DNA from: an uncultured Lachnospiraceae bacterium
GTDB taxonomy: Bacteria > Bacillota > Clostridia > Lachnospirales > Lachnospiraceae
Direction of reading: 5' to 3'
Assembly: GCA_949471785.1 (NCBI GenBank)
Contig: CASWRE010000004.1
Location: 62,001 to 126,000 of the forward strand
Length of the DNA: 64,000 nucleotides
The notes beneath the pieces were generated by a model that had not been told where the DNA came from, did not search any database, and was given only the letters and a program-made list of their open reading frames with translations. A program made the translations under genes and the position numbers. Positions 17,180 through 26,240 of this stretch are shown here, piece after piece. Within the stretch, counting starts at the first letter, position 1, and every line of letters starts with the position of its first letter.

Positions 17180-17260
17180 TGCGATTTAATTCTCTCCGAG
17201 TACCGTGGTACTGTCCTGACGGATTTGAAACGCTCATGGCGTTGCTACTCCCTTTTGTTG
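17169..17260 (-). promoter_or_regulatory. Candidate yybP-ykoY (manganese) riboswitch aptamer
   Basis: The minus-strand leader reads CAACAAAAGGGAGTAGC, a hairpin AACGCCATGAGCGTT, then an arm TCCG-(bulge)-GTACCACGGTAC-CGGA containing CGTCAGGACA, and ends GCAAGACTTTTG. CAAAAG and CTTTTG form the base stem, with GGGAGTAGC facing GCAAGA. This layout matches what I recall of the Mn2+-sensing yybP-ykoY class (conserved GGGGAGUAG loop, GCnAGAC near the 3' end). Ligand binding would stabilise the base stem, block the terminator and switch the gene on. The leader being a regulatory switch is well supported; the class is a judgement from memory. Confidence 0.65.
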
Positions 17261-17266
17261 AGTACT

Positions 17267-17295
17267 ATTCTAGACCTCTTTCAGGGAATTGTCAA
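17267..17295 (-). promoter_or_regulatory. Consensus promoter of the riboswitch-controlled gene
   Basis: TTGACA and TAGAAT are separated by 17 bases on the minus strand. Transcription would start close to 17260, right at the 5' end of the candidate aptamer. Confidence 0.85.
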
Positions 17296-17350
17296 TGGGT
17301 GAACGGAGAATTTTTATTCTGCCTGGCGCTCCCGGAGCGTTCGGGAGAGA

Positions 17351-20002
17351 TTAATCATCCGTTTCGATGGCGGCGGTTTCGATGATGAATTTCACACTGC
17401 CGGAACCGTCGGGGTTCGCGCCGTCGAAAGCGGTGTAGGCTTTATCGGCGTCGGTGACTGCTTTGAGGCGGTCGAGAACATCCTGCAGATCCACGTTGAT
17501 CAGGGTGGCCAGTTCCTGAATGCCTTCCTCATCAAATTCTTTCATGCCGTCGGCCAGTTCGGTGGAACCGTCAAGAAGCTTTCCAGAGCCTTCCTTCAGA
17601 TCGTTTCCGCCGTCGGCCAGTTTGGCGGTGCCGTCCTTGAGGGCGTCTGCGCCGTCTGCCAGCTGTCCGATGCCTTTACCCAGGGTGTCTGCGCCGGATT
17701 TTAGTGTATTGCCTCCAGCCAGGAGAGTTTTGGAACCGTCTGCCAGCTGTTTGACGCCCTTTGTCAGCGCGTCATTGTTGGCTGTCAGGGTGTCCGCGCC
17801 GGATTTCAGCTGCGCCGTCCCTTCCCTGAGAGAAGCTGCGCCGTCTGCCAGCTGTCCGATGCCGCCGCTTAAGGCTTCGGCGCCTTTGGACAGGGCGCTG
17901 AGGCCGGCGTTCAGGTCGGCTGCACCGTTGACCATGGCGTTTGCTCCCGCGTTTAAAGCGTCATTGGTCGCACAGAGCGCATCGCTTCCCGCCTTTAATT
18001 TCCCTACGGCTTTCAGGAGCTCTGCGAGCATGGCGTTCATATTGGCGGCGGGCGCCGTATCTTTCTGTAAAGCGGCCAGGCCGGTCTTTAGTTTATTTGC
18101 GCCGTCCGCGGTCTGCCCGGCGCTGTCAGCCAGCGCGGCGGCGTCTTTTTTGGCGGAATCTATGGCGTTTCCGTCAATACCGCTCTGGATTTTCTCCAGT
18201 TTTGCCTTGACATCGGTCAATTGACCGGAAGGATTGGCGCTTTTGGTTTCGCCGGAAACATCCACGGAGGCTTTCGTCTGTGTATCTACGTTTATATCAT
18301 GCAGTTTGCTCATGACAAGGGCGGCGGTTTCCTCATCCACATTGGCGGCGTCTAAAGCGGCGCGGACATTTTTTTCCTGCTGTTCATTGGCGGCGCTGTT
18401 GACGGCTTTGTTTTCTTTCTGCACGGCTTCCTTTGCCTGTGCGCTTGCCTCTTTATTGATGGCCTTTGTGCTGGCGGAAGAGGCGCTGTCGAGAACGGAG
18501 ATGGCTTCGTTTAACGTATCTTTGGCGCTGCCTATGCTTTTGTCCAGGCTGCCGGCCTGGGTCTTTAAAGTAGTGGCGGCCGATTCCGCGGATGCCGCCC
18601 TGCTCTTTAAAGCATTCGTTTCTTCGGCCAGTGTATCGGCTTCGTCTGTCAGTGTGTTTATGGTTTCGGGAAGCTGCCCGGCTGTCGGAATGATCGCCAT
18701 CAGTTTGGCGTTTAATTCAGAGATTCCTTCCTGAAGCTGCTTTGCCCCGTCGGTGTAGTCTTTTACGCCGCTCTGCAGGGAAGAAGCTCCGGCTGCCAGC
18801 TTTTTGCCGCCGTCGGACAGGTCCCCAATGCCCCTGGCCAGATCGTTTTTCTTGTCGTTTAAGGTATCAATGCCTGTCTTCAGGGTGTCCGCGCCGGTGT
18901 TTACCTTGTCAATGCCGTCAGCCAGGGTTTTTGTGCCGTCTGTATAGCTCTTGACGCCGGATTGGAGGTCGCCGGCGCCTTTTTTCAGGGTTTTCATTCC
19001 CTTTACGAGCTGATCGACTCCGTCCAGGAGATCTCCCTTTTTGTTGTCCATGGTATGGATGCCGTCTTTCAGCTTTCCGGCGCCATCGTCGGCGCTGTTC
19101 AGTCCGTCCCGGAATGTGGTGACAGAAGAGTCCAGGGTCTCCAGGCCTTCCCGCAGTTCATCACTGCCATCCACCAGCTTGGTGGACGCGTCGGTCAGCT
19201 CGTCGATGCTTTCCTTGAGATCATCCATACTGTCGATATCATCCAGCCCCAGGTCATTCAGCGTGCCCGTGGTGGCCACGGTGGCGGTCAGGGCCAGGGA
19301 GAAATTCTCCACATCGGCGGTGATTTCCACGTAATCGGGAATCTCTTTATCTTTCAGGTCGTCGATATCATCCAGCTGCAGACTGTCGGCCAGCCCCGGA
19401 AAACCGATGCCCATGACAATATCGTTTTTGCCGTCGGAGACGACCTTGCCGTTTACGACTTCTACGTTGGAGAATTTATCTCCCGGCAGGATCATGCCCG
19501 TGGCCATCATGAAGGGGGTGGAGATGATCTCTTCGGTATCGCCCACCTTGACCTTCTGTCCGGAATGATTCTGGTAGTCGATGCGGATCTTTACCTTTCC
19601 GCTCTTTCCTGCCAGAGCGTCAGGCTGGATCTGCCGGCCGTCCAGGTAGTAGGTGATTTTTACGGAAACCGGCAGGGAGGCGTTTGTTTCGCCCTGGTAG
19701 TAGATATCATTCCCCCCGGCGGCCCAGGTGATGGAGCCGTCGCTGTTTTCGGAAAAGCTCTCGTCGCCCTTCACGTTCTCGATATTTTGCAGATCACTGT
19801 TGTCGGTCAGCGAGGAATTTTTGGAAGTGTTTTTCAGCCAGTTGCTGACGATGACCTTCTGGGTGGAGCCGTTCTCGTCGGCGGTCACATAGACGGTCTG
19901 CTCTTTTTCCGCGGCGGCGGCCAGCACCGTAGTGGCCGGAAGGGATACGGAAAGGGTAAGGGCCATAGCGGCCATCATGGCCTGCACATATTTTCTTTTC
20001 AT
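17351..20002 (-). CDS. Secreted/anchored YhgE-like coiled protein partnered with MMPL exporter
   Basis: An 883-residue exported protein with signal peptide (MAAMALTLSVSLPATTVLAAAA). An N-terminal beta-rich domain of ~240 residues (VSVKITYYLDGRQIQPD and similar) is followed by about 560 residues of repeats built on GAxxLxxGxxxLxDG, as in YhgE/Pip-type heptad-repeat proteins. The repeats run in two blocks around an Ala/Lys/Glu-rich helical segment (about 460-600). There is no strong C-terminal membrane helix; it ends in IIETAAIETDD. ATG 20002 follows GGAGGAAAG inside the end of the MMPL gene, so it is co-expressed with it. It may form the extracellular stalk or partner of the exporter. Confidence 0.75.
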   Translation of the reverse strand: MKRKYVQAMMAAMALTLSVSLPATTVLAAAAEKEQTVYVTADENGSTQKVIVSNWLKNTSKNSSLTDNSDLQNIENVKGDESFSENSDGSITWAAGGNDIYYQGETNASLPVSVKITYYLDGRQIQPDALAGKSGKVKIRIDYQNHSGQKVKVGDTEEIISTPFMMATGMILPGDKFSNVEVVNGKVVSDGKNDIVMGIGFPGLADSLQLDDIDDLKDKEIPDYVEITADVENFSLALTATVATTGTLNDLGLDDIDSMDDLKESIDELTDASTKLVDGSDELREGLETLDSSVTTFRDGLNSADDGAGKLKDGIHTMDNKKGDLLDGVDQLVKGMKTLKKGAGDLQSGVKSYTDGTKTLADGIDKVNTGADTLKTGIDTLNDKKNDLARGIGDLSDGGKKLAAGASSLQSGVKDYTDGAKQLQEGISELNAKLMAIIPTAGQLPETINTLTDEADTLAEETNALKSRAASAESAATTLKTQAGSLDKSIGSAKDTLNEAISVLDSASSASTKAINKEASAQAKEAVQKENKAVNSAANEQQEKNVRAALDAANVDEETAALVMSKLHDINVDTQTKASVDVSGETKSANPSGQLTDVKAKLEKIQSGIDGNAIDSAKKDAAALADSAGQTADGANKLKTGLAALQKDTAPAANMNAMLAELLKAVGKLKAGSDALCATNDALNAGANAMVNGAADLNAGLSALSKGAEALSGGIGQLADGAASLREGTAQLKSGADTLTANNDALTKGVKQLADGSKTLLAGGNTLKSGADTLGKGIGQLADGADALKDGTAKLADGGNDLKEGSGKLLDGSTELADGMKEFDEEGIQELATLINVDLQDVLDRLKAVTDADKAYTAFDGANPDGSGSVKFIIETAAIETDD

Positions 20003-20004
20003 GA

Positions 20005-22086
20005 TTACTTTCCTCCTGCTTTATGAATTTTAAAATTTTTACTGGTTTTACAAATGATGCCGTCAAACAGCCAGTACATGGCCGGAAGGAACAGCAGTAC
20101 CGCGCACATACTGATCAGGGCGCCCCTGGCCATCAGTAAACACAGGGAGCTGATCATGTCGATCTGGGAGTACATGGCTACGCCGAAGGTCGCCGCGAAA
20201 AATCCGCAGGCGGAGATGATGACGGAGCGCATGCTGGTCCGGTGGGCCGTCAGTATGGAATCCCGCTTGCTGTTTCCGGCTCCCCGCTCTTTTTCGTAAC
20301 GGCTGGTCATCAGTATGGCGTAATCTACGGTGGAACCGAGCTGGATCGTGCCGATGACGATGGAGGCGATAAAGGGCAACACCCCGCCCGTCAGATAAGG
20401 GATACCCATGTTGATGAAAATAGCCCCCTCGATGACCAGCACCAGCACCACCGGCAGGGATATGGAGCCAAACACAATCAGGATAATGACGAATACGGCC
20501 AGGATCGATACGGCGCTGACCACGCTGAAATCGTGATCGGTGATCTCTATCAGGTCTTTGGTACAGGGCGCCTCCCCTACCAGCATACCATTGGGATCAT
20601 GGGATTTCAAGATAGAGTTAAGATCGGCTAACTGTTCGTTTACCTCGTTGGAGGCCACGGCATATTCATTCATGATCAGCATCAGCTCGTAGTTATCGCT
20701 CTCCAGAACGTCTCGCACATCCTCAGGGATCATACTCTGGGGAAAGGTGGGGCCGATGATGCTTTCCAGTCCCAGTACCTGTTTGACGCCGTTTACCTGT
20801 TCCATTTCGTCGATCATCTTGTATTTCTGTTTTTCATCCATATTCCGGTCCAGCAGGATCATATGGGCAGCGCCCATCTCGTAATCTTCCTGGAGCAGCG
20901 TGTTGGCCTGAATGCTGGGAAGTTCCTTCGGCAGGGTAGAGTCCAGATTGTAATACACATTCGTATGGGCCTGGAAATAGGCGAAGGGTATGAACAACAG
21001 GACGAAAAGTATGGCAAACAATGTGTGATGGTCAACGATAAATTCGGATACCTTTGGGAGTTCAGGGATCAGCGCCCGGTGTTTTGTCTTTGCCAGGGCT
21101 TTATCGAAGATCAGGATCATGGAGGGCAGTATGGTGACGCAGCAGATCACACCGAACACGACGCCTTTCATCATGACCACACCCAGGTCGAGGCCCAGGG
21201 TAAAGCTCATGAAGCAGAGGGCGAAGAAACCGGCAATCGTGGTGATGGAGCTGCCCACCACGGATTTGATGGTGGCGGCTATGGCCTGGGCCATGGCTTC
21301 TCTGTGGTCGTCCGGCCACAGCTCTAGCTGCTCCTGATAGCTGTGCCAGAGGAAGATGGAGTAGTCCATCGTGACGCCCAATTGCAGCACCGCGCACAGG
21401 GCCTGGGTGATGTAAGAGATCTCTCCGGTGATGATATTGGTTCCCAGATTGTAGATGATGGCAATACCGATACCGCCCAGAAATAAAAACGGGATCAGCC
21501 AGGATTCCATGGAGACCATCAGCACCACGGTCAAAAGCAGCACCGCGATCACCACGTAGATGACGACCTCTTCCTCGGCCAGATTTTTCGTGTCCGTGAC
21601 CACCGCCGACATACCGCTTAAGAAACACTGCTTTCCGGCCAGGTTCCGGATATTGCCGATGGCCTCCATGGTTTCATCTGCCGAGGTGGTGGTCTCGAAA
21701 ATGATAAACATCATCGTGGAATCATCGGAATTGAACGCGTTCCGTATTTTCTCCGGCAGGATATCCATGGGGATACGCAAATCGGCAAAGCTGTCGTACC
21801 AGACGACCTTGGAGACGTATTGTACATTCTCGATCTGTTCTTTCAGTTTGGAGACGTCCTTATTGTCCATGCCCTGACAGATAAACATGGAATAAGCTCC
21901 GGTACCGAACTCCTCCACCAGTATATCCTGACCCTTCATTGTCTCAATCTCTCCGGGCAGATAGTATAAAATGTCGTAGTTTACCCGCGTGTTTATGTAC
22001 CCGAAAGCTGCCGGAAACAAAAGCAGCAGGCAGATGATGAAAATCGGGATACGCAGTTTTACAATTTTTCTTCCCAGATTTTCCAT
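20005..22086 (-). CDS. MMPL/RND-family exporter
   Basis: A 693-residue protein with two halves, each with one leading helix, an external domain and about five more helices. Both halves carry the RND/MMPL GxxxDY proton-relay motif: LGVTMDYSIF in half 1 and LGSTVDYAIL in half 2. MMPL proteins export lipids, lipopeptides or hydrophobic drugs using the proton gradient. RBS AAAGGGGAA precedes the start. It is the first gene of a two-gene operon with the YhgE-like protein, under a promoter overlapped by a TetR-type operator. Substrate unknown; control by a TetR repressor suggests response to a small hydrophobic ligand. Confidence 0.9.
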   Translation of the reverse strand: MENLGRKIVKLRIPIFIICLLLLFPAAFGYINTRVNYDILYYLPGEIETMKGQDILVEEFGTGAYSMFICQGMDNKDVSKLKEQIENVQYVSKVVWYDSFADLRIPMDILPEKIRNAFNSDDSTMMFIIFETTTSADETMEAIGNIRNLAGKQCFLSGMSAVVTDTKNLAEEEVVIYVVIAVLLLTVVLMVSMESWLIPFLFLGGIGIAIIYNLGTNIITGEISYITQALCAVLQLGVTMDYSIFLWHSYQEQLELWPDDHREAMAQAIAATIKSVVGSSITTIAGFFALCFMSFTLGLDLGVVMMKGVVFGVICCVTILPSMILIFDKALAKTKHRALIPELPKVSEFIVDHHTLFAILFVLLFIPFAYFQAHTNVYYNLDSTLPKELPSIQANTLLQEDYEMGAAHMILLDRNMDEKQKYKMIDEMEQVNGVKQVLGLESIIGPTFPQSMIPEDVRDVLESDNYELMLIMNEYAVASNEVNEQLADLNSILKSHDPNGMLVGEAPCTKDLIEITDHDFSVVSAVSILAVFVIILIVFGSISLPVVLVLVIEGAIFINMGIPYLTGGVLPFIASIVIGTIQLGSTVDYAILMTSRYEKERGAGNSKRDSILTAHRTSMRSVIISACGFFAATFGVAMYSQIDMISSLCLLMARGALISMCAVLLFLPAMYWLFDGIICKTSKNFKIHKAGGK

Positions 22087-22160
22087 ATCGCATTCCCCTT
22101 TCCTTACATGAAATTTTTTGCAACTGTTTTGTGTCTTTAGCAGTTACATTTTTTTGCAAA

Positions 22161-22173
22161 TGACCAATGGTCA
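22161..22173. promoter_or_regulatory. TetR-type operator 1
   Basis: A perfect palindrome, TGACCAATGGTCA, lies just downstream of the MMPL promoter -10 box, where repressor binding would block initiation. A related palindrome lies about 65 bases away. Confidence 0.75.
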
Positions 22174-22179
22174 GTTATT

Positions 22180-22208
22180 GTTATACTACAGAAGGGGGAT
22201 TGCGTCAA
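22180..22208 (-). promoter_or_regulatory. Promoter of the MMPL/YhgE-like operon
   Basis: On the minus strand, TTGACG and TATAAC are separated by 17 bases. It is flanked by the two operator palindromes. Confidence 0.7.
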
Positions 22209-22224
22209 TAAACAATATATAAAA

Positions 22225-22241
22225 AATGACTAAAAGTCATT
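22225..22241. promoter_or_regulatory. TetR-type operator 2
   Basis: AATGACTAAAAGTCATT is a perfect palindrome of the same TGACY-N3-RGTCA pattern as operator 1. It sits just upstream of the MMPL -35 box, between the divergent promoters. Confidence 0.7.
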
Positions 22242-22323
22242 TTATGAATTCAAGCATATTATTGAAGGGATAGTTAAGATGTTTGGGAAATCTGCCGTTT
22301 TTGCGAAAAGGACAGTGTTTTAT

Positions 22324-22353
22324 TTGACTTTTATAAAAAAACGTCCTTATAAT
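22324..22353 (+). promoter_or_regulatory. Promoter of the tetR gene
   Basis: TTGACT and TATAAT are separated by 18 bases, about 60 bases before the TetR ATG. Confidence 0.7.
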
Positions 22354-22415
22354 AGACAGCATACAAAACGACTATATGAAAATGAATGTTCACACGCAGA
22401 AGGAGCGTGAGAGAA

Positions 22416-23021
22416 ATGGGAAAAGTTGAGCACAATAAACGGCAGAAGAGGGATTCCCTGCTGGATTCCGCTTTCTCTCTTTTTATTAACAACGGCTTTA
22501 CCAATACATCCATCTCAGATATTGTCAAGCGGGCAGGCGTGGCCAAAGGGACCTTTTATCTGTATTTCAGAGACAAATATGATATTCGCAATCATCTGAT
22601 TACGGGGAAAGCCAACCAGGTATTTCAGGCCGCTTATGCGGAGATGACGGCCCGGGGCGAGGCGACGGATTTTGAGGATCAGGTGCTGTTTATGGCGGAT
22701 CACATTCTGAATCAGTTGGCGGCCAATCACAGTCTGGTCATGCTGCTGTCCAAACATCTGAGCTGGGGATCTTTTAAAAATTTTCTGGCGGTTCCCCCCG
22801 GGGGGAATACGCCGGCGATCTACACCACCTTTGAATCCATGTTATCAAAAGCCGGGCACAGGTACCGCAATCCGGAGCTTATGATGTATCTGATTCTGGA
22901 GCTTCTAAGCGGCACCAGTTTTAATGCGATCCTCTATAAACAGCCCGTGCCCCTGGAGGAATTAAAGCCTCACCTATATGAGACGGTGAAAAGCATTCTG
23001 AAGAATTATCGGGAAGATTAG
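22416..23021 (+). CDS. TetR/AcrR-family repressor, divergent from the MMPL operon
   Basis: A 201-residue regulator. The N-terminal TetR helix-turn-helix is clear: RDSLLDSAFSLFINNGFTNTSISDIVKRAGVAKGTFYLYFRDK contains the classic T-x-x-x-I-x-x-x-A-G-V-x-x-G-x-x-Y-x-Y-F pattern. The C-terminal ligand domain is helical and unassigned. ATG 22416 is preceded by AGAAGGAG; the ORF-track start at 22386 lacks an RBS. It is divergent from the MMPL exporter genes with two matching palindromes in between, so it almost certainly controls that operon and probably itself. Confidence 0.88.
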   Translation: MGKVEHNKRQKRDSLLDSAFSLFINNGFTNTSISDIVKRAGVAKGTFYLYFRDKYDIRNHLITGKANQVFQAAYAEMTARGEATDFEDQVLFMADHILNQLAANHSLVMLLSKHLSWGSFKNFLAVPPGGNTPAIYTTFESMLSKAGHRYRNPELMMYLILELLSGTSFNAILYKQPVPLEELKPHLYETVKSILKNYRED

Positions 23022-23116
23022 GGAGCGGATCGTGTACGTGCAGTATGTATGCAGCAAGAGCCAACAGACTGCACAAAAATAGAGAAAATATTCGTTGGGT
23101 TTTGTTGAACCGTTTG

Positions 23117-23145
23117 TTGTACAATGACGCTGAATCGGGTAAAAT
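23117..23145 (+). promoter_or_regulatory. Possible promoter for the trkA-trkH operon
   Basis: TTGTAC and TAAAAT are separated by 17 bases, about 65 bases before the trkA start. The match is only moderate. Confidence 0.4.
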
Positions 23146-23208
23146 AGATGCGGCTTTGTGTAGCCAGCAGGATAAACCGGCATGGCCGGGCGACAAGAGG
23201 GACTAGCG

Positions 23209-24600
23209 ATGTTTGAACGAGCAAAGAAGAAGAAGGTGAAGGGACTCCATATCATCATTGTCGGCTGCGGCAAGGTGGGCGTCACGCTGGTGGAGCGGCT
23301 GGTGCAGGAGGATCATGATATCACCGTGGTGGATAAAGACGGAGATAAGGTGGAAAGCCTGATCAATCGCCATGATATATATGGTATTACGGGAAACGGC
23401 GCCAGCTTCAATACACTGATGGAAGCAGGGATTGAGGAGGCGGACATTCTGATCGCCGTGACGGGCTCTGACGAGCTGAACCTGCTGTGCTGTGTGGTGG
23501 CCAAGCAGGCCGGACAGTGCGATGTCATCGCCCGGGTGCGGACGCCGGACTACAGTGAGGAAGCGGCTTACTTAAAAGCGAAACTTGAGCTGGCCATGAT
23601 CATCAATCCCGAGCTGGAAGCAGCCAGGGAGATCGCCCGTATTCTTTATCTGCCCACGTCCATCGGCGTCAGCTCTTTTGCCCGGGGCCAGGCGGAAATG
23701 GTACGCATTAAGGTACCGAAGGGAAATATGCTCCACGGAAAAAAGATTGTGGAGTTAGGCCAGGAGCTGTCCGGAGCGGTGCTGATCTGCGCCGTGGAGC
23801 GGGGCAGCGACGTATTTATCCCCGACGGTTCTTTTGAGCTGATGGAGGGAGACGTGGTGACGTTTGTGTCCCCGGCCCGGGACGCCAAGTCGTTTTTGAG
23901 GAAAATCGGATTTCAGACTCACCAGGTCAAGGATGTCATGATCATAGGCGGCGGCCGGTCGGCCTATTATCTGACCAAACAGCTTCTGCGGGTAGGAATC
24001 GCGGTGAAAATCATCGAGCAGGATAAAGCGCGCAGCGAGGAACTCTGTGCCCTGCTGCCCAAGGCGGTGGTGATCAACGGAGACGGCACGGATGCGGACG
24101 TGCTTAAAGAGGCGGGGATTGAGGAGGTGGAATCCTTTGTGGCTCTGACCGGTATCGATGAGGAAAATATTCTGCTGACCCTCCATGCCAGCGATGTGTC
24201 GGAAGCAAAAGTGGTCACTAAGATTAATCGGACGATGTTTAATAAGGTGGTCCGCCATCTGGATCTGGGCAGCGTGGTGTATCCGAAATATATCACCACC
24301 GAGGCGCTGATCGCTTTTGTCCGTGCAAAAAATGCGTCAAAGAACAGCAATATTGAGACGATGGTTCATCTGTTTGACAATCGGGTGGAGGCTATTGAGT
24401 TTGTCGTGGGCGAGGGTACCGGGGTGACGGACATTCCTCTGAGCCGTCTGCGTCTCAAGAGCCATTTGCTGGTAGCCTGCATCAACCGGGCGGGGCGGGT
24501 GCTGATCCCCGGCGGAAATGATGAGATTAAGGTCGGAGATTCGGTGATCATTGTCACTACGCATACGGGTTTTGACGATGTGCAGGATATCCTGAGATAG
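23209..24600 (+). CDS. trkA: Trk potassium uptake regulatory subunit TrkA
   Basis: A 463-residue cytoplasmic protein with two tandem RCK units. The first Rossmann domain opens with HIIIVGCGKVGVTLVERL and the second with VMIIGGGRSAYYLTKQLL; each is followed by a TrkA-C domain (around 145-225 and 375-460). It binds NAD(H)/nucleotide and gates the TrkH channel. I chose ATG 23209 after AAGAGGGACTAGC; the ORF-track start at 23182 is less likely. trkH follows 14 bases after the stop, so the two form an operon. Acidic residues end the first nucleotide-binding strand (VVDKDGDKVE), as is usual for NAD binding. Confidence 0.92.
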   Translation: MFERAKKKKVKGLHIIIVGCGKVGVTLVERLVQEDHDITVVDKDGDKVESLINRHDIYGITGNGASFNTLMEAGIEEADILIAVTGSDELNLLCCVVAKQAGQCDVIARVRTPDYSEEAAYLKAKLELAMIINPELEAAREIARILYLPTSIGVSSFARGQAEMVRIKVPKGNMLHGKKIVELGQELSGAVLICAVERGSDVFIPDGSFELMEGDVVTFVSPARDAKSFLRKIGFQTHQVKDVMIIGGGRSAYYLTKQLLRVGIAVKIIEQDKARSEELCALLPKAVVINGDGTDADVLKEAGIEEVESFVALTGIDEENILLTLHASDVSEAKVVTKINRTMFNKVVRHLDLGSVVYPKYITTEALIAFVRAKNASKNSNIETMVHLFDNRVEAIEFVVGEGTGVTDIPLSRLRLKSHLLVACINRAGRVLIPGGNDEIKVGDSVIIVTTHTGFDDVQDILR

Positions 24601-24614
24601 GCGGTGACGGCGAT

Positions 24615-26084
24615 ATGAACAGAAGAATGGTGGTCTTTATCCTGGGTTGGATATTGAAACTGGAGGCTCTCTTTTTGCTGCTTCCGTTATTGGTGGGGCT
24701 TTTGTATCGGGAATTTACCGGGTGTCTGTGCTTTCTGATTACGATCGCCGTCTGCGGGCTGGCCGGTGTGCTGATCGCCAGAAAAAAGCCGGCCAATACG
24801 GTGTTTTATATGAAAGAGGGGTGTGCCGCCACGGCTCTGGGGTGGATTCTGCTCAGTATCACGGGGGCGCTTCCTTTTTATCTGAGCAGGGAGATCCCCT
24901 CCTATACGGACGCATTGTTTGAGACGATCTCCGGCTTTACCACGACGGGCGCCAGTGTGCTGCCCGAGGTGGAAAGTTTGTCCTATTGTATGCTGTTCTG
25001 GCGGAGCTTTACCCATTGGCTGGGCGGCATGGGCGTGCTGGTGTTTCTGCTGGCAGTGATCAAGATGACCGGGGGATCTCACATGAACCTGATGCGGGCG
25101 GAGAGTCCGGGGCCGTCCGTGGGCAAGCTGGTACCGAAGGTGAAGCATACGGCGGCAATCCTTTATCAGATCTATCTGTTTCTGACCGTGGTGCAGATCG
25201 TGCTGCTGCTTTTGGGCGGCATGCCTGTATTTGATGCGGTGACTACGGCTTTCGGTACGGCGGGTACGGGGGGCTTTGGCATTAAGAATGACAGTATGGC
25301 CGGGTATTCCCCTTACATTCAATGGGTAACGACGATTTTTATGCTTTTGTTTGGCGTGAATTTCAATATGTATTTTCTTCTTCTGCTTAAAAAATGGAAG
25401 ACAGCTTTTCGCATGGAGGAAGTGCGGGGATACTTTCTGGTGGTTCTGGCCGCCACAGGTATCATATTGGTCAACACTTATGACGCGGCCGTGGGATTTT
25501 TCGGAAGTCTGCGTCATGTGGCGTTTCAGGTGGCGTCTATCATCACGACCACGGGTTTTTCCACGGTGGATTTTGATCTGTGGCCGGAGGCGTCCCGGAC
25601 GGTTCTGGTGATGCTGATGTTTATCGGCGCTTGCGCGGGCAGCACGGGCGGCGGCATTAAGGTATCCCGCTTTATTGTGCTTATTAAATCGGTGCGGAGA
25701 GAACTCAGCTCCTATATCTACCCGAAGAGCGTGAAGAGGATCAACGTGGACGGGCGGCCGGTGGAGCATGAGGTGATCCGCGGTATCAATGTATATTTTA
25801 TCACGTTTATCCTGATATTTTCCTTTTCGGTGCTGTGCCTGAGTTTCGAGGGGAAGGGGATGGTGACCAGCTTTACGGCGGTGGCGGCGACCATCAATAA
25901 TATCGGCCCCGGCCTGGAACTGGTGGGGCCCGCGCAGAATTTTGGGGGGTTCACACCGTTGTCTAAGTATGTGCTGATGTTTGATATGCTGGCCGGAAGG
26001 CTGGAGCTTTTCCCGCTGCTTTTGCTGTTCTATCCGCCCTGTCTGAAAGGGCTTTTAGGGATTGGACGCAGGGGAAAGAAGTAA
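24615..26084 (+). CDS. trkH: Trk potassium uptake channel subunit TrkH
   Basis: A 489-residue membrane protein with the four pore-loop repeats of the TrkH/KtrB superfamily. The selectivity-filter loops read SGFTTTGASV, FGTAGTGGFG, ITTTGFSTVD and ATINNIGPG. It follows trkA directly and forms the potassium-conducting channel gated by it. Length and number of membrane segments are usual for TrkH. No sign of damage. Confidence 0.93.
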   Translation: MNRRMVVFILGWILKLEALFLLLPLLVGLLYREFTGCLCFLITIAVCGLAGVLIARKKPANTVFYMKEGCAATALGWILLSITGALPFYLSREIPSYTDALFETISGFTTTGASVLPEVESLSYCMLFWRSFTHWLGGMGVLVFLLAVIKMTGGSHMNLMRAESPGPSVGKLVPKVKHTAAILYQIYLFLTVVQIVLLLLGGMPVFDAVTTAFGTAGTGGFGIKNDSMAGYSPYIQWVTTIFMLLFGVNFNMYFLLLLKKWKTAFRMEEVRGYFLVVLAATGIILVNTYDAAVGFFGSLRHVAFQVASIITTTGFSTVDFDLWPEASRTVLVMLMFIGACAGSTGGGIKVSRFIVLIKSVRRELSSYIYPKSVKRINVDGRPVEHEVIRGINVYFITFILIFSFSVLCLSFEGKGMVTSFTAVAATINNIGPGLELVGPAQNFGGFTPLSKYVLMFDMLAGRLELFPLLLLFYPPCLKGLLGIGRRGKK

Positions 26085-26163
26085 CGGTATTTTATTTAGT
26101 ACAAGATTGTATCCCCCTATGGGGCTTGCGGGCTCCGGCGATACTATGTTAAAGTTTTGACAG

Positions 26164-26192
26164 AAAGCTACAGTGTATGCTGTAGTTTTTTC
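26164..26192 (+). terminator. Terminator after trkH
   Basis: The small stem CTACAG/CTGTAG is extended by A-T and G-T pairs and followed by T6. It lies between trkH and the ABC transporter operon. Confidence 0.7.
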
Positions 26193-26240
26193 TTATGCTT
26201 TTTGTACCTGACAGGAATAGTATGGCGGGAGGTAAGACTG

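Noticed and set aside
18962-20026. 354-residue plus-strand ORF inside the YhgE-like gene
   Set aside because: It is antisense to a gene with signal peptide, RBS and regular repeats; the long open frame results from repeat-biased codon use.
24687-25769. 360-residue minus-strand ORF opposite trkH
   Set aside because: trkH has all four pore loops; the antisense ORF is His/Arg/Gln-rich and resembles no family.
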